The position numbers were made by a program, and so were the translations under genes. Under the pieces are notes generated by a model. It did no database searches and was not told the origin of the DNA. It saw only the letters and a program-made list of their open reading frames with translations. A DNA stretch of 20,899 nucleotides from a virus, in the IMG/VR virus record IMGVR_UViG_3300009172_000088, positions 1 to 20,899 of that record. One strand, 5' to 3'. Of this stretch, positions 13,869 to 20,899 are shown one piece after another (the first letter of the stretch is position 1; every line of letters starts with the position of its first letter).

Positions 13869-13900
13869 GGCACGATGTTATGCCACTCCATATGGAACAA
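13869..13900 (-). promoter_or_regulatory. Leader element C, candidate early promoter
   Basis: On the plus strand GGCACGATGTTATGCCACT leads to CCATATGGAACAA, with CCATATGG at 13888-13895, 39 nt above the start codon at 13849. GGCA and TGCC form a 4-bp stem in it. Confidence 0.5.
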
Positions 13901-14095
13901 GGGACGTTACTCGTTATTAAGAGGGGGGGTGTCTCTGCTGTTAGTTCTGTGGGTCATTAGTACTACAACCATACCTAATTATTATTTTTCTTTAAATACC
14001 TGTATTAGTATTATCTTATCTATATGTATATATAATATATTACTTGTAATGTTAATATTCCTATTATAGTATGTACTTATACTACTCCTGTTAAG
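13901..14095. other. AT-rich noncoding gap between divergent early and late genes
   Basis: No gene that I trust lies here. It contains a run of seven G (13922-13928) and then a strongly AT-rich stretch. TTGTAA and TAGTAT about 17 nt apart (within 14044-14075) could be a weak host sigma-70 promoter for the plus-strand late genes. The plus-strand frame across it is an antisense extension of the 13631-13849 gene and lacks its own start. Confidence 0.5.
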
Positions 14096-14153
14096 GAAGA
14101 TACGAGAAGGAGACAGCGAAGCGAAGCGAGAGCTGTCTTCTTCGAGTATCTTT
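14096..14153. repeat. Large imperfect hairpin, 22-bp arms
   Basis: GAAGATAC...GACAGC (14096-14117) pairs with GCTGTC...GTATC (14132-14153) with one 2x2 internal loop and two G:U pairs. The 14-nt loop (GAAGCGAAGCGAGA) holds a repeated GCGA(A/G). A short T-run follows on the plus strand. It could be a bidirectional terminator or a genome-end structure. Confidence 0.65.
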
Positions 14154-14163
14154 ATTATATAAA

Positions 14164-14206
14164 TTATAATAGACTATAACTGTGTTATAAATATAAACGG
14201 TTATAC
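14164..14206. promoter_or_regulatory. AT-rich inverted repeats upstream of first late gene
   Basis: TATAAC-TGT-GTTATA (14175-14189) is a perfect 6-bp stem with a 3-nt loop. A second, shorter pair (TATAA / TTATA) overlaps the region up to 14203. TATAAT (14165-14170) and TATAAA lie here. It may be a late promoter or an operator, but no clear -35 box is visible. Confidence 0.3.
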
Positions 14207-14208
14207 CT

Positions 14209-14916
14209 ATGGATCAATCTACTGCAGTAACTGAAGTTTACCTCTCAAAAGAAGAGTTTAAGGCTACTCTGCCTAAAGCTATGAAAGGCCGTATAAGCGA
14301 CGAGCTTATGGGCAATATCAATTCCCTACTACAAGACCAATCCACTAGAGAAGAACTGCGGGATAACCTAGTCGGCTATGCGAGTGTTTTGGCTCAAGGC
14401 CGGTACAAGGTGGAGGATTATATCTCCGCCGTTAAGTATGTAAGTTATAAGATGCTTGGTTCTAGTAACTTAGAGTCATATGTAAAAACCTTTCCTAAAC
14501 GGTATAAGCGATTGCTCGATGATGGTGTAGATGATCATAGGGTTAGTGCTTATGCTTCTGCATATAATAAAAATCAGCTAGTTAATAAGATATATGAGCA
14601 AACTCTAATACCTTCCCATATTTTAAATGCCGACGTGTTTCAAAAGGCACTTAACGTACAGGCGGAGTTGATGGTTCATGCTAATAGTGAAAAGGTTCGT
14701 AGCGATGCCGCGAATAGTCTTCTGACCCATTTAAAGCGTCCTGAGATTACTAAGATAGAGCTGGACGTTGGTATGAAGGAAGATAAGACTATTAATGATC
14801 TAAGACAAGCTACTATGGCACTAGCTGCAAGCCAGCGGGATATGATAAAGTCAGGAATGATGAATGCTAAAGAAGTAGCACATAGCCAAATTTTAGAAGG
14901 TGAGGTGGTAGAGTAA
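14209..14916 (+). CDS. Possible small terminase or N4 gp69-like protein
   Basis: 235 residues, mostly alpha-helical and charged, no signal or membrane span. The second half (VQAELMVHANSEKVRSDAANSLLTHLKRPEITKIELDV, about 150-187) resembles the helical C-terminal parts of small terminase-like proteins. Together with position two genes before the large terminase, this suggests the small-terminase or gp69 position of N4. The sequence evidence alone is modest. No SD of normal strength lies before the ATG at 14209; the next in-frame Met is residue 25. The stop overlaps the next ATG by one nt (TAATG). Confidence 0.5.
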   Translation: MDQSTAVTEVYLSKEEFKATLPKAMKGRISDELMGNINSLLQDQSTREELRDNLVGYASVLAQGRYKVEDYISAVKYVSYKMLGSSNLESYVKTFPKRYKRLLDDGVDDHRVSAYASAYNKNQLVNKIYEQTLIPSHILNADVFQKALNVQAELMVHANSEKVRSDAANSLLTHLKRPEITKIELDVGMKEDKTINDLRQATMALAASQRDMIKSGMMNAKEVAHSQILEGEVVE

Positions 14917-15227
14917 TGGCAGAAATCTCTGGGCTGCAGAGTATTTTATCTAGTATGCACAAGCAATACCTTGCTGGTAACTTGCCCCTTGAGCAATATG
15001 CTACAGGTGTTAGTAATTTAGAGCAGCAAAGCCCTGAGATGTTTAATATGGCTGTAAATACACCTATCGCCGATCCTGGCAGTTTTAATATGGATCTACC
15101 TCCGTCAAATAAACCAGAATTAAGTAATATAGATTTTACTAAATCTGCCCCTAATACAGCTGTAGCTGTAGATAAAAGACAACCTGCAGACTGGGAAAAC
15201 TTTTCTGGACTATTTAACAAAACTTAA
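14916..15227 (+). CDS. Unknown 103-residue late protein
   Basis: It starts one nt inside the stop of the previous gene. The N-terminal 35 residues form helices (ISGLQSILSSMHKQYLAG, LEQYATGVSNLEQQ). The rest is Pro/Asn-rich and probably disordered. No membrane segment or motif is seen. By position it could be a packaging accessory or scaffold-type protein. The terminator at 15231-15270 follows directly. Confidence 0.65.
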   Translation: MAEISGLQSILSSMHKQYLAGNLPLEQYATGVSNLEQQSPEMFNMAVNTPIADPGSFNMDLPPSNKPELSNIDFTKSAPNTAVAVDKRQPADWENFSGLFNKT

Positions 15228-15230
15228 CGG

Positions 15231-15270
15231 GAGCACTTTTGCTTTTGATGGCGAAGTGTTCGATTTTTTT
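15231..15270 (+). terminator. Intrinsic terminator on the plus strand
   Basis: GAGCACTT (15231-15238) pairs with AAGTGTTC (15254-15261), and a GC pair closes the loop. Seven T follow (15264-15270). It sits after the 103-residue gene, so part of late transcription may stop before the large terminase. Confidence 0.7.
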
Positions 15271-15441
15271 AAAATAAAAAACTTTTTCTTCTGTGTAAAA
15301 GATTTAGTAGTTTTTATAGAATTAATAGAATCTAAAAGAATTATTAAATCTGCTAGTGCAGATGAATTTATTTTTTTATTAAAAAAGATGGAAGCAGCAC
15401 ATGTTGTTTTTATTTTTGAGCAAGAAAGCCTATGTCTTTAA
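15256..15441 (+). CDS. Possible 61-residue protein, start uncertain
   Basis: The frame begins at GTG 15256 and runs to 15441, overlapping the terminase start by 10 nt. The content (VKDLVVFIELIESKRIIKSASADEFIFLLKKMEAAH) reads like a real helical protein, not a random frame. But the GTG has no SD and lies inside the terminator stem. An ATG at 15248 in the neighbouring frame reaches the T-rich heptamer T-TTT-TTA and would join this frame by a -1 shift; a single T miscounted in the T-run would have the same effect. Function is unknown. Confidence 0.45.
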   Translation: MFDFFKIKNFFFCVKDLVVFIELIESKRIIKSASADEFIFLLKKMEAAHVVFIFEQESLCL

Positions 15442-17024
15442 CACAAAATCCAAAATCAGTAGAAAGTCTGGTACATGCGGTAAGTTTTGACACAGATCCG
15501 TACTATGTACCCTCTAATTTTGCACTAGAATTTGTTAACTTTATAAAGTTGGTAAATGGCGCAGAAGGCGAGGAGAACATGACTCCAGTGCTTCATTACA
15601 AAATGTTAGATCAAATTGCCACAGGCGATGCTGACGTATTAAACATGTTATTTCGAGGATCCGCTAAAACTACTTTAATGGGAGAGTATCTCTTTCTTTA
15701 TATAGCTACTTATGGCGGATTTCCGGAATTTGAAGTCGAATTAGCACTGTATGTCTCAGACAGTATTGAGAACGGTGTTAAAAATATGAGAAAAAATTTG
15801 GAGTACCGTTATGAAAATAGTGATTTTCTTAAAATTTATGTTCCTTATACTAAATTCACCGATATTAGATGGGAGTTCCGGAACGCGGAAGGCAAAACTT
15901 TTATTGTTAAAGGCTATGGAGCTAGCACAGGTGTACGTGGTAGTAAGGAAATGGGTAAGCGCCCAACGTTAGCCATATTAGATGATTTAGTTTCAGATGA
16001 GGATGCAAGATCTCCAACTGTTATTAAATCTATTGAAGATACAGTTTATAAAGCCATTAACTATGCTTTACATCCACAAAGGCGCAGAATTATATGGTCA
16101 GGTACGCCGTTTAATTCAAAAGATCCACTTTACAAAGCTGTAGAGAGTGGTGCATGGAGTGTGAACGTTTTCCCAGTTTGTGAAAAGTTTCCTTGTACTA
16201 AAGAAGAATTCAGAGGCGCTTGGGAAGATCGGTTTACTTTTGAGTACATTGAGGAGCAATACAACAGAGCAGTTAAAACTGGTCAAATTGCTTCATTTAA
16301 CCAAGAGCTCATGTTACGTATTATGTCTGATGAAGACAGACTGGTTCAAGATGGCGATCTAATTTGGTATGAGCGTAAAGGGCTTCTTAATAATAAAGGC
16401 GCTTATAATTTTTATATTACTAGTGATTTTGCTACAAGTGAGAAAAGTAGTGCCGATTTTAGTGTTATATCGGTTTGGGCACTCAATAGTAATGGCGACT
16501 GGTTATGGGTAGACGGAATATGCAAACGGCAATTAATGGATCAAAACATTGATGACTTGTTTAGATTGGCTCAAATGTACAAACCTCAGCAAGTGGGTGT
16601 AGAAGTAACAGGACAACAAGGCGGATTTATTCAGTGGATACAAAGAGAAATGACTAACCGCAATAATTACTTTACATTAGCGTCTGAAGGCAACAGTAAC
16701 AGGCCCGGTATACGGCCAGCTACAAATAAAATGCAAAGATTTAATATTGTTTTACCTTGGTTTAAAACTAAAAAAATATGGTTTCCGGAAGAAATGAAAC
16801 AAGACCCTATTATAGTAGAAGCAATGGAAGAGCTTTCATTAGCGTCAGCTGCAGGATTTAAAAGCAAACATGACGATTTTATAGACACTATATCTATGCT
16901 GGGCTCTTTAAACTCTTGGAGACCTAGCCAAGAAGTAGAATCTTCCATTGATGATAATAACTCTGTAATATGGAGCGATGATGATACTGAAAAATCTTCC
17001 CATTATGATTCATATATTGTTTAG
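15432..17024 (+). CDS. terL: Large terminase (packaging ATPase/nuclease)
   Basis: 530 residues with both domains intact. The ATPase domain has a deviant Walker A (R75-G-S-A-K-T-T81), Walker B LAILDD (180-185), and coupling motif SGTP (223-226). The RNase H-like nuclease domain has D332 (TSDFAT), E391 (GVEVTG), and D482 (DDFIDT), the three metal-binding acids. It cuts and pumps phage DNA into the prohead. The match to N4 gp68 is by position and class; the type of cut end cannot be read from the sequence alone. It starts at ATG 15432 with a weak SD (AAGAAAG). Confidence 0.95.
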   Translation: MSLTQNPKSVESLVHAVSFDTDPYYVPSNFALEFVNFIKLVNGAEGEENMTPVLHYKMLDQIATGDADVLNMLFRGSAKTTLMGEYLFLYIATYGGFPEFEVELALYVSDSIENGVKNMRKNLEYRYENSDFLKIYVPYTKFTDIRWEFRNAEGKTFIVKGYGASTGVRGSKEMGKRPTLAILDDLVSDEDARSPTVIKSIEDTVYKAINYALHPQRRRIIWSGTPFNSKDPLYKAVESGAWSVNVFPVCEKFPCTKEEFRGAWEDRFTFEYIEEQYNRAVKTGQIASFNQELMLRIMSDEDRLVQDGDLIWYERKGLLNNKGAYNFYITSDFATSEKSSADFSVISVWALNSNGDWLWVDGICKRQLMDQNIDDLFRLAQMYKPQQVGVEVTGQQGGFIQWIQREMTNRNNYFTLASEGNSNRPGIRPATNKMQRFNIVLPWFKTKKIWFPEEMKQDPIIVEAMEELSLASAAGFKSKHDDFIDTISMLGSLNSWRPSQEVESSIDDNNSVIWSDDDTEKSSHYDSYIV

Positions 17025-17033
17025 AGATAAAAA

Positions 17034-18380
17034 ATGACTACAGCCGCAGAGTATTTAAGACTAACAGAAGCAGAAGCTAATTCTGCAGCAACCTCAGCTG
17101 TGAATGTTCAAAACCAAGTAGCTGTTGCAGAAACATTTGCAAACACAGCTACTACTTATGCTAATGCTGTTGGTGCTAGTGTAGCTGCTGCAGAAACTGC
17201 TAACATTGCTGCTGGTTTAAAAGCTATTGAGTCTAAAAACTATAGAGATCTTGCATTATTATGGGGAAATGCAGATCCTAACGTTGTAGTAGAAGATAGT
17301 CTTTACTCTGCCAGACATTACTCTCAATTAACTGTAAATATGTTAGCTGCTATGCAGGCTAACTTAAATGCACATGAAGGCATTTATACTAATAATAAGA
17401 CTGTAACAGATGCAGCAATAGCATACTTAGGTTTTCGTTTAGATACAGGTGTATTATCTTTTGACAGTACTGCTCTTGAAGGATTAATTACTGACTTAGA
17501 AAACAACACTTCTGCTCAAATGGTTCAAAAATTAAATACAGTTTTATACAACACAGATCAACTTGAGTTAGCTGCTTTTGCTAAGTCTAATGATATTTCT
17601 ACAAGTAATAAAATTATAGATTACTTAGATGAAGCAGGACAAATAGCATTACAGGCTATGATTACAAGTTCAACTAATCAAACAAAGTTAAGCTATGCTG
17701 GTGTAGTAGTAGATGCCGATACAGGCGTTATAACTAGCGCAGCAGGTTCTGCGTTAGCTACAGAATATGGTTTAAGAGTAGCTGCAATAGAAGAAACAAT
17801 TGGCTCATCTGTTCAGCCTGGATTAGGAACCATGCAAGCCAAGTACACTATTAAAACAGATGTAAATGGGAATGTAGCTGGTTTTGGTTTATTTAATACT
17901 GCAAATACTGATATTACTAGTGCAGGATTTAGTGAGTTTATTATTAATGCAAACTCATTTAAAGTAGCAGGAACTAGCGACATAGTAGCACCATTTAGAG
18001 TTATTACATCCCCTGGTCTTTGCACTAGTAGCATAGGAGGTGAATCAGCATCAGGTCAAACAGCTTGTGTAAACAGTGGTGGAACGTGGAATGCTCCGGG
18101 TACGTACATAAGCGATACGATTATTATGAATGCAACTATAGACGCTGCAAATATTAGTAATCTTACAATAGGTACAGATGACGTAATAGGATATGTTAAC
18201 GCTACAAATGCTCTTATAGCTGCTGCTACAATTAATGCTAATCAACTTAACCTTACCCCACCTGATGTAGGAGCTGGTACTTACGCAACAGGCACAGGTA
18301 GTAGAATGATAATAGATTCAGACAGTATTGAAGTTTGGGAAGGCACAAATTTACGCGTTAAAATAGGAAATCTTACGTAA
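17034..18380 (+). CDS. Tail/appendage protein with lambda J-like DUF1983 domain
   Basis: 448 residues. The N-terminal 60 or so residues are Ala-rich coiled coil (TEAEANSAATSAVNV..). Residues 70-100 (NYRDLALLWGNADP..EDSLYSARHYS) resemble the linker motif before fibre domains in phage tail fibre proteins. Residues about 268-325 match DUF1983 of lambda host-specificity protein J: AKYTIKTDVNGNVAGFGL, SEFIINANSFKV, and APFRVIT. A C-terminal strand-rich part (360-448) contains an ATINANQL-type repeat. It likely builds a tail fibre or appendage in the virion. Two Cys (330, 345) flank a variable loop. Confidence 0.8.
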   Translation: MTTAAEYLRLTEAEANSAATSAVNVQNQVAVAETFANTATTYANAVGASVAAAETANIAAGLKAIESKNYRDLALLWGNADPNVVVEDSLYSARHYSQLTVNMLAAMQANLNAHEGIYTNNKTVTDAAIAYLGFRLDTGVLSFDSTALEGLITDLENNTSAQMVQKLNTVLYNTDQLELAAFAKSNDISTSNKIIDYLDEAGQIALQAMITSSTNQTKLSYAGVVVDADTGVITSAAGSALATEYGLRVAAIEETIGSSVQPGLGTMQAKYTIKTDVNGNVAGFGLFNTANTDITSAGFSEFIINANSFKVAGTSDIVAPFRVITSPGLCTSSIGGESASGQTACVNSGGTWNAPGTYISDTIIMNATIDAANISNLTIGTDDVIGYVNATNALIAAATINANQLNLTPPDVGAGTYATGTGSRMIIDSDSIEVWEGTNLRVKIGNLT

Positions 18381-18670
18381 TGGCGTACGGATTTGAAATA
18401 TATGAATCAGATGGGTCTTTACGGTTTTCATCATTAGACCAAACATGGACTGTACTTGGATATTATAAAACACCAGCTAATACAAATCAGACATACACTA
18501 ATGTACCTGTTATGAATACACGGCTTGTTACTCGCCAAATGTTAAATCAAGTTACGGGTGATGATGAGGCGTATGTACACACATATACATTGTCTGGATC
18601 TACTTTAACAACTACAGCACCAAATACATCAAATACAGTAGAAACTTTTTTTGTAGTATGGGGAAAATAA
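18380..18670 (+). CDS. Small tail-associated protein
   Basis: 96 residues beginning AYGFEIYESDGSLRFSS, a short beta-rich motif found at the start of various phage tail fibre and tip proteins (similar to the next gene's MTYGIIAKNTDNDILIDS). The rest is beta-strand rich with many Thr/Asn residues (YTLSGSTLTTTAPNTSNTVETFFVVWGK). No membrane segment is seen. It overlaps the DUF1983 gene stop by one nt (TAATG), so both are made together. It likely forms part of the receptor-binding assembly; the exact role is unknown. Confidence 0.7.
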   Translation: MAYGFEIYESDGSLRFSSLDQTWTVLGYYKTPANTNQTYTNVPVMNTRLVTRQMLNQVTGDDEAYVHTYTLSGSTLTTTAPNTSNTVETFFVVWGK

Positions 18671-18671
18671 T

Positions 18672-19763
18672 ATGACATATGGAATAATTGCAAAAAATAC
18701 AGATAATGATATTCTTATTGATTCAGAGTTTGCTCATTATCATTTTGCTGGTAAAGCTACATTATTTAATTCAACAAGAATACCAGCTATGTCAGGCGGC
18801 ACAAGTACTCAACATAGCCCAAGTACCCCTACTGGCTTAGCTGGAACTCAAGTTAATGGCAACATTTTTAAATATAGTTTATCAGCACGTGCCAATTCTA
18901 ATAGCCCTCCCCCTATGTGTTTTATAAAACCTATTAGTACAGGAAGTAACGCTCCGTATGCATCAGTTATTCTTACTACTAGGATAGGAACTAACTGGGA
19001 AATGTGGGTTATTCAAACTTACGGGCATTCAGCTCCTACGTTATATTGTTTTTTACCACTTAATGAAATGTCTTATGCAGCAGCTACTTCTTCAGATGAT
19101 TACGGGATACAAACATTTAATAGCTCTAATAATAGAACTTACGATTCTAGAATTTTGCCATTAAAAGTAGTAGGAGGAAATAATGCTTCTTCACCTTCTA
19201 TGGCAAATACTGGTGGAAGTTCCGCATATACTGTAAATTTAAGTGTAAATGTTGCGCCGTTATCTTTTGCAACAGGAGTAGTTGGTGCAGATAATACAGT
19301 TCCAGCATCTGATATGATGTATTATTGCCCTTCTATTGCACACTCATGTAGTGAATGGCAAGCAGCTAGTGACGGCGAGGGGTTTCAATCGCAGGGATAC
19401 AACTCGTTTTTTTATGCATGGTCTAGAGCTGATTTATGGTGGTGTTTTTATCGTAGTGCTTTTCGTATAAATAGTGGATTTTATTTCCAGTCATCATATT
19501 CTATATATGCATCTGGCCACGCTTGGGATACAGATGAAAATAAATCAGGACTTTTAAGTGCAATACTTGCTGCTGCGTTAGCTTTTGCAACTTTTGGTGC
19601 ATCATTACCTTTTTTTATTATAGCAGTAGGTGGTACTGCGCTTACTGCAGCATTTGCAAGTTCAGGAACTCCTGCAGGTTTTTATTATCCTTATAAAAAT
19701 GATTCAAGAAATACTGCAAATTCTAATCCTTTTATGATATCAAGAGCTTCTTACTATGATTGA
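18672..19763 (+). CDS. Tail tip or receptor-binding protein with hydrophobic C-terminal segment
   Basis: 363 residues. The N-terminus (TYGIIAKNTDNDILIDSEFAHYHFAGKA) parallels that of the 96-residue protein, then a long Ser/Thr/Asn/Gly-rich, beta-rich body follows with a Trp/Tyr-rich region (about 242-270; FFYAWSRADLWWCFYRSAF). Residues 293-330 are strongly hydrophobic and Ala-rich (LLSAILAAALAFATFGA, then LPFFIIAVGGTALTAAFA), unusual for a soluble tail fibre. It may help the virion insert into a membrane. SD GGGGAAAA precedes the ATG. The function is inferred from position only. Confidence 0.7.
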   Translation: MTYGIIAKNTDNDILIDSEFAHYHFAGKATLFNSTRIPAMSGGTSTQHSPSTPTGLAGTQVNGNIFKYSLSARANSNSPPPMCFIKPISTGSNAPYASVILTTRIGTNWEMWVIQTYGHSAPTLYCFLPLNEMSYAAATSSDDYGIQTFNSSNNRTYDSRILPLKVVGGNNASSPSMANTGGSSAYTVNLSVNVAPLSFATGVVGADNTVPASDMMYYCPSIAHSCSEWQAASDGEGFQSQGYNSFFYAWSRADLWWCFYRSAFRINSGFYFQSSYSIYASGHAWDTDENKSGLLSAILAAALAFATFGASLPFFIIAVGGTALTAAFASSGTPAGFYYPYKNDSRNTANSNPFMISRASYYD

Positions 19764-19771
19764 GGTAAAGT

Positions 19772-20686
19772 ATGTATGAAATACTAGATCAAAAAGACAA
19801 AGGTATTGATAGTATTGTTACAGTTAAAATATGTAAAGAACGTCTTTCAAAAGTTAATGGAGAAGTAGTTCCAACTTTAGATAAAAGTACTAATTACCAC
19901 ACTGAATTACATAACAATAAAATTCAACATGACCATAGACATGACAGTATACAAACTACAATACTTGTAGTTAATCCTGTAACTGATGAAAAAATCAGAA
20001 GCCAAATACAGACATTGTTAGATTGTGAATGCTTTGATATAGGCGAAGAAGAGCCAATTAATCATGAAATTGAAGAGGTATGCACAGTAGACGGGCAAGA
20101 TAAAACTTCTTACTTAATGCATAACTGCCCTCAGAGACTCAGAGACATAATTACAGAAAAATTTCCAAATGAGGATCAAACAGATTTTAGTGCAATGTCT
20201 AGTGACTTATTTCATTCAGTCTTACAAGAAAAAGTAATTACTGTTTTAAAGTATTCAAATAAACAACCGTTGCTTCGTTGCCCAGAAGGGCATATTGGAG
20301 CAATTGCAACAAAATACTGTTTAACAAGTAATAAAATTTATGATAAACGGTATGTTTTGTGCGATGAAACACATCCGTTACTTCCAACTGAATGTAGCGT
20401 AATTTGTAGGAGTTATAATAAAGTATACGATGCTAATTTTATTTTTCCAGAGCACTATGATTTATATTTTACTGGGGATCCATTATATGTTGAAGCAGCT
20501 TTTGATCTCCCACATAAGGTAGGGGCATATTCTACGTGGTATGGAGCAACAATTGTTAATAATGAGATTGTTAGAGTAAAACAATACATATACGATTATA
20601 ATAACGCTTTCTCTGATTGGGATGCGATACTTCAATTTACTAAAGATGCAGTCAATAGTTCTACTGTTTTTCAAGACATTGATTAA
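19772..20686 (+). CDS. Unknown late protein, 304 residues
   Basis: SD GAGG precedes the ATG. It is highly acidic, with many Cys (for example LLDCECFDIGEEEP, LRCPEGHIG, YVLCDETHPLLPTECSVICRSY), which could bind metal or form disulfides. A few His-rich stretches occur near 47-58 (ELHNNKIQHDHRHD). The C-terminal part appears alpha/beta (AFDLPHKVGAYSTWYGATIVNNEIVRVKQYIYDY). No recognisable enzyme motif or membrane span. By context it is a late, probably virion or tail-assembly gene, but the family is not recognised. Confidence 0.7.
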   Translation: MYEILDQKDKGIDSIVTVKICKERLSKVNGEVVPTLDKSTNYHTELHNNKIQHDHRHDSIQTTILVVNPVTDEKIRSQIQTLLDCECFDIGEEEPINHEIEEVCTVDGQDKTSYLMHNCPQRLRDIITEKFPNEDQTDFSAMSSDLFHSVLQEKVITVLKYSNKQPLLRCPEGHIGAIATKYCLTSNKIYDKRYVLCDETHPLLPTECSVICRSYNKVYDANFIFPEHYDLYFTGDPLYVEAAFDLPHKVGAYSTWYGATIVNNEIVRVKQYIYDYNNAFSDWDAILQFTKDAVNSSTVFQDID

Positions 20687-20726
20687 ATTTTTACGTTAAA
20701 ATTAATTAAATATAAGGTAAGATGGT

Positions 20727-20899
20727 ATGGCTTGGTATAATGTAGGTACAGTAACAGTTATTAACGGTTCTGCCGTAGTATCTGGTGTTGGAACGTTTTT
20801 TCTAAACACAGTTAAAACAGGTCATATTTTTTATGGGCCTGATAAAGAATTATATGAAGTGCTTAGTGTAGCTACAGATACACAACTTACTTTAAATTC
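20727..20899 (+). CDS. Tail fibre-type protein, N-terminal part (cut by window edge)
   Basis: An ATG at 20727, after SD AAGGTAAG, opens a frame of 57 codons to the window end. The visible sequence MAWYNVGTVTVINGSAVVSGVG...FYGPDKELYEVLSV matches the small beta-rich N-terminal domain found at the start of many phage fibre proteins (W..GTV.V.NGSA.V.G.GT.F...V..G..F.GPD...YEV.SV). The rest lies beyond the window. The ATG five nt upstream (20722) stops after seven codons. Confidence 0.8.
   Translation, partial: MAWYNVGTVTVINGSAVVSGVGTFFLNTVKTGHIFYGPDKELYEVLSVATDTQLTLN

Noticed and set aside
13710-14069. 119-residue plus-strand frame with hydrophobic C-terminal part
   Set aside because: It begins antisense inside the 13631-13849 gene, has no SD, and its hydrophobic end is the trivial translation of an AT-rich gap.
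14096-14153. The large hairpin as a structured RNA gene such as a tRNA
   Set aside because: A single long stem with one loop and no cloverleaf arms; no tRNA-like T-loop or anticodon loop.

Overview
This window looks like part of a lytic, N4-like short-tailed phage (Schitoviridae type) of a Gram-negative host, with an AT-rich genome. Three things support this. A T7-like RNA polymerase is split into two adjacent genes like N4 RNAP1/RNAP2 (minus strand, 9880-11726). A DEDD-exonuclease/DNA polymerase I-type gene is present. A large terminase lies next to tail genes on the opposite strand. I see no integrase, repressor, tRNA, CRISPR or insertion sequence. The host genus cannot be read from the sequence.

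Layout. Everything from 13849 down to 1 is on the minus strand. In order of transcription: (i) three leading small genes (13849, 13463 and 12975), each preceded by a similar leader element, with strong terminators after the first two; (ii) a run of small early genes, several under 60 codons and overlapping their neighbours (12648 to 11736); (iii) the two RNA polymerase subunits; (iv) a terminator/hairpin region and then about ten small genes (9755 to 6461), including a two-helix membrane protein, a DUF3310 protein and a helix-turn-helix protein; (v) a module of MoxR-type AAA+ ATPase, unknown protein, and metallopeptidase/VWA protein (6367 to 3254); (vi) small unknown genes, a SleB-type cell-wall hydrolase and a tiny membrane protein; (vii) the 5' two-fifths or so of the DNA polymerase gene, cut by the window edge. 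From 14209 to the end everything is on the plus strand: two virion/packaging-type genes, a terminator, the large terminase, and a set of tail or receptor-binding genes, the last one partial.

How it fits together. In N4 a virion RNA polymerase injected with the DNA transcribes early genes from small template-strand hairpins; RNAP1/RNAP2 then transcribe middle genes, and host polymerase makes late genes. Three copies of the 11-mer GTGCGGAGCAC lie between minus-strand genes here, oriented so that their GGA loop is on the template strand, as in N4 early promoters. The 13850-14208 gap separates the diverging early and late halves. In N4 these halves meet only through the genome ends, so the gap may hold the joined ends of a linear genome assembled as a circle. 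Functions given below rest on motif recognition by eye; no database search was made.
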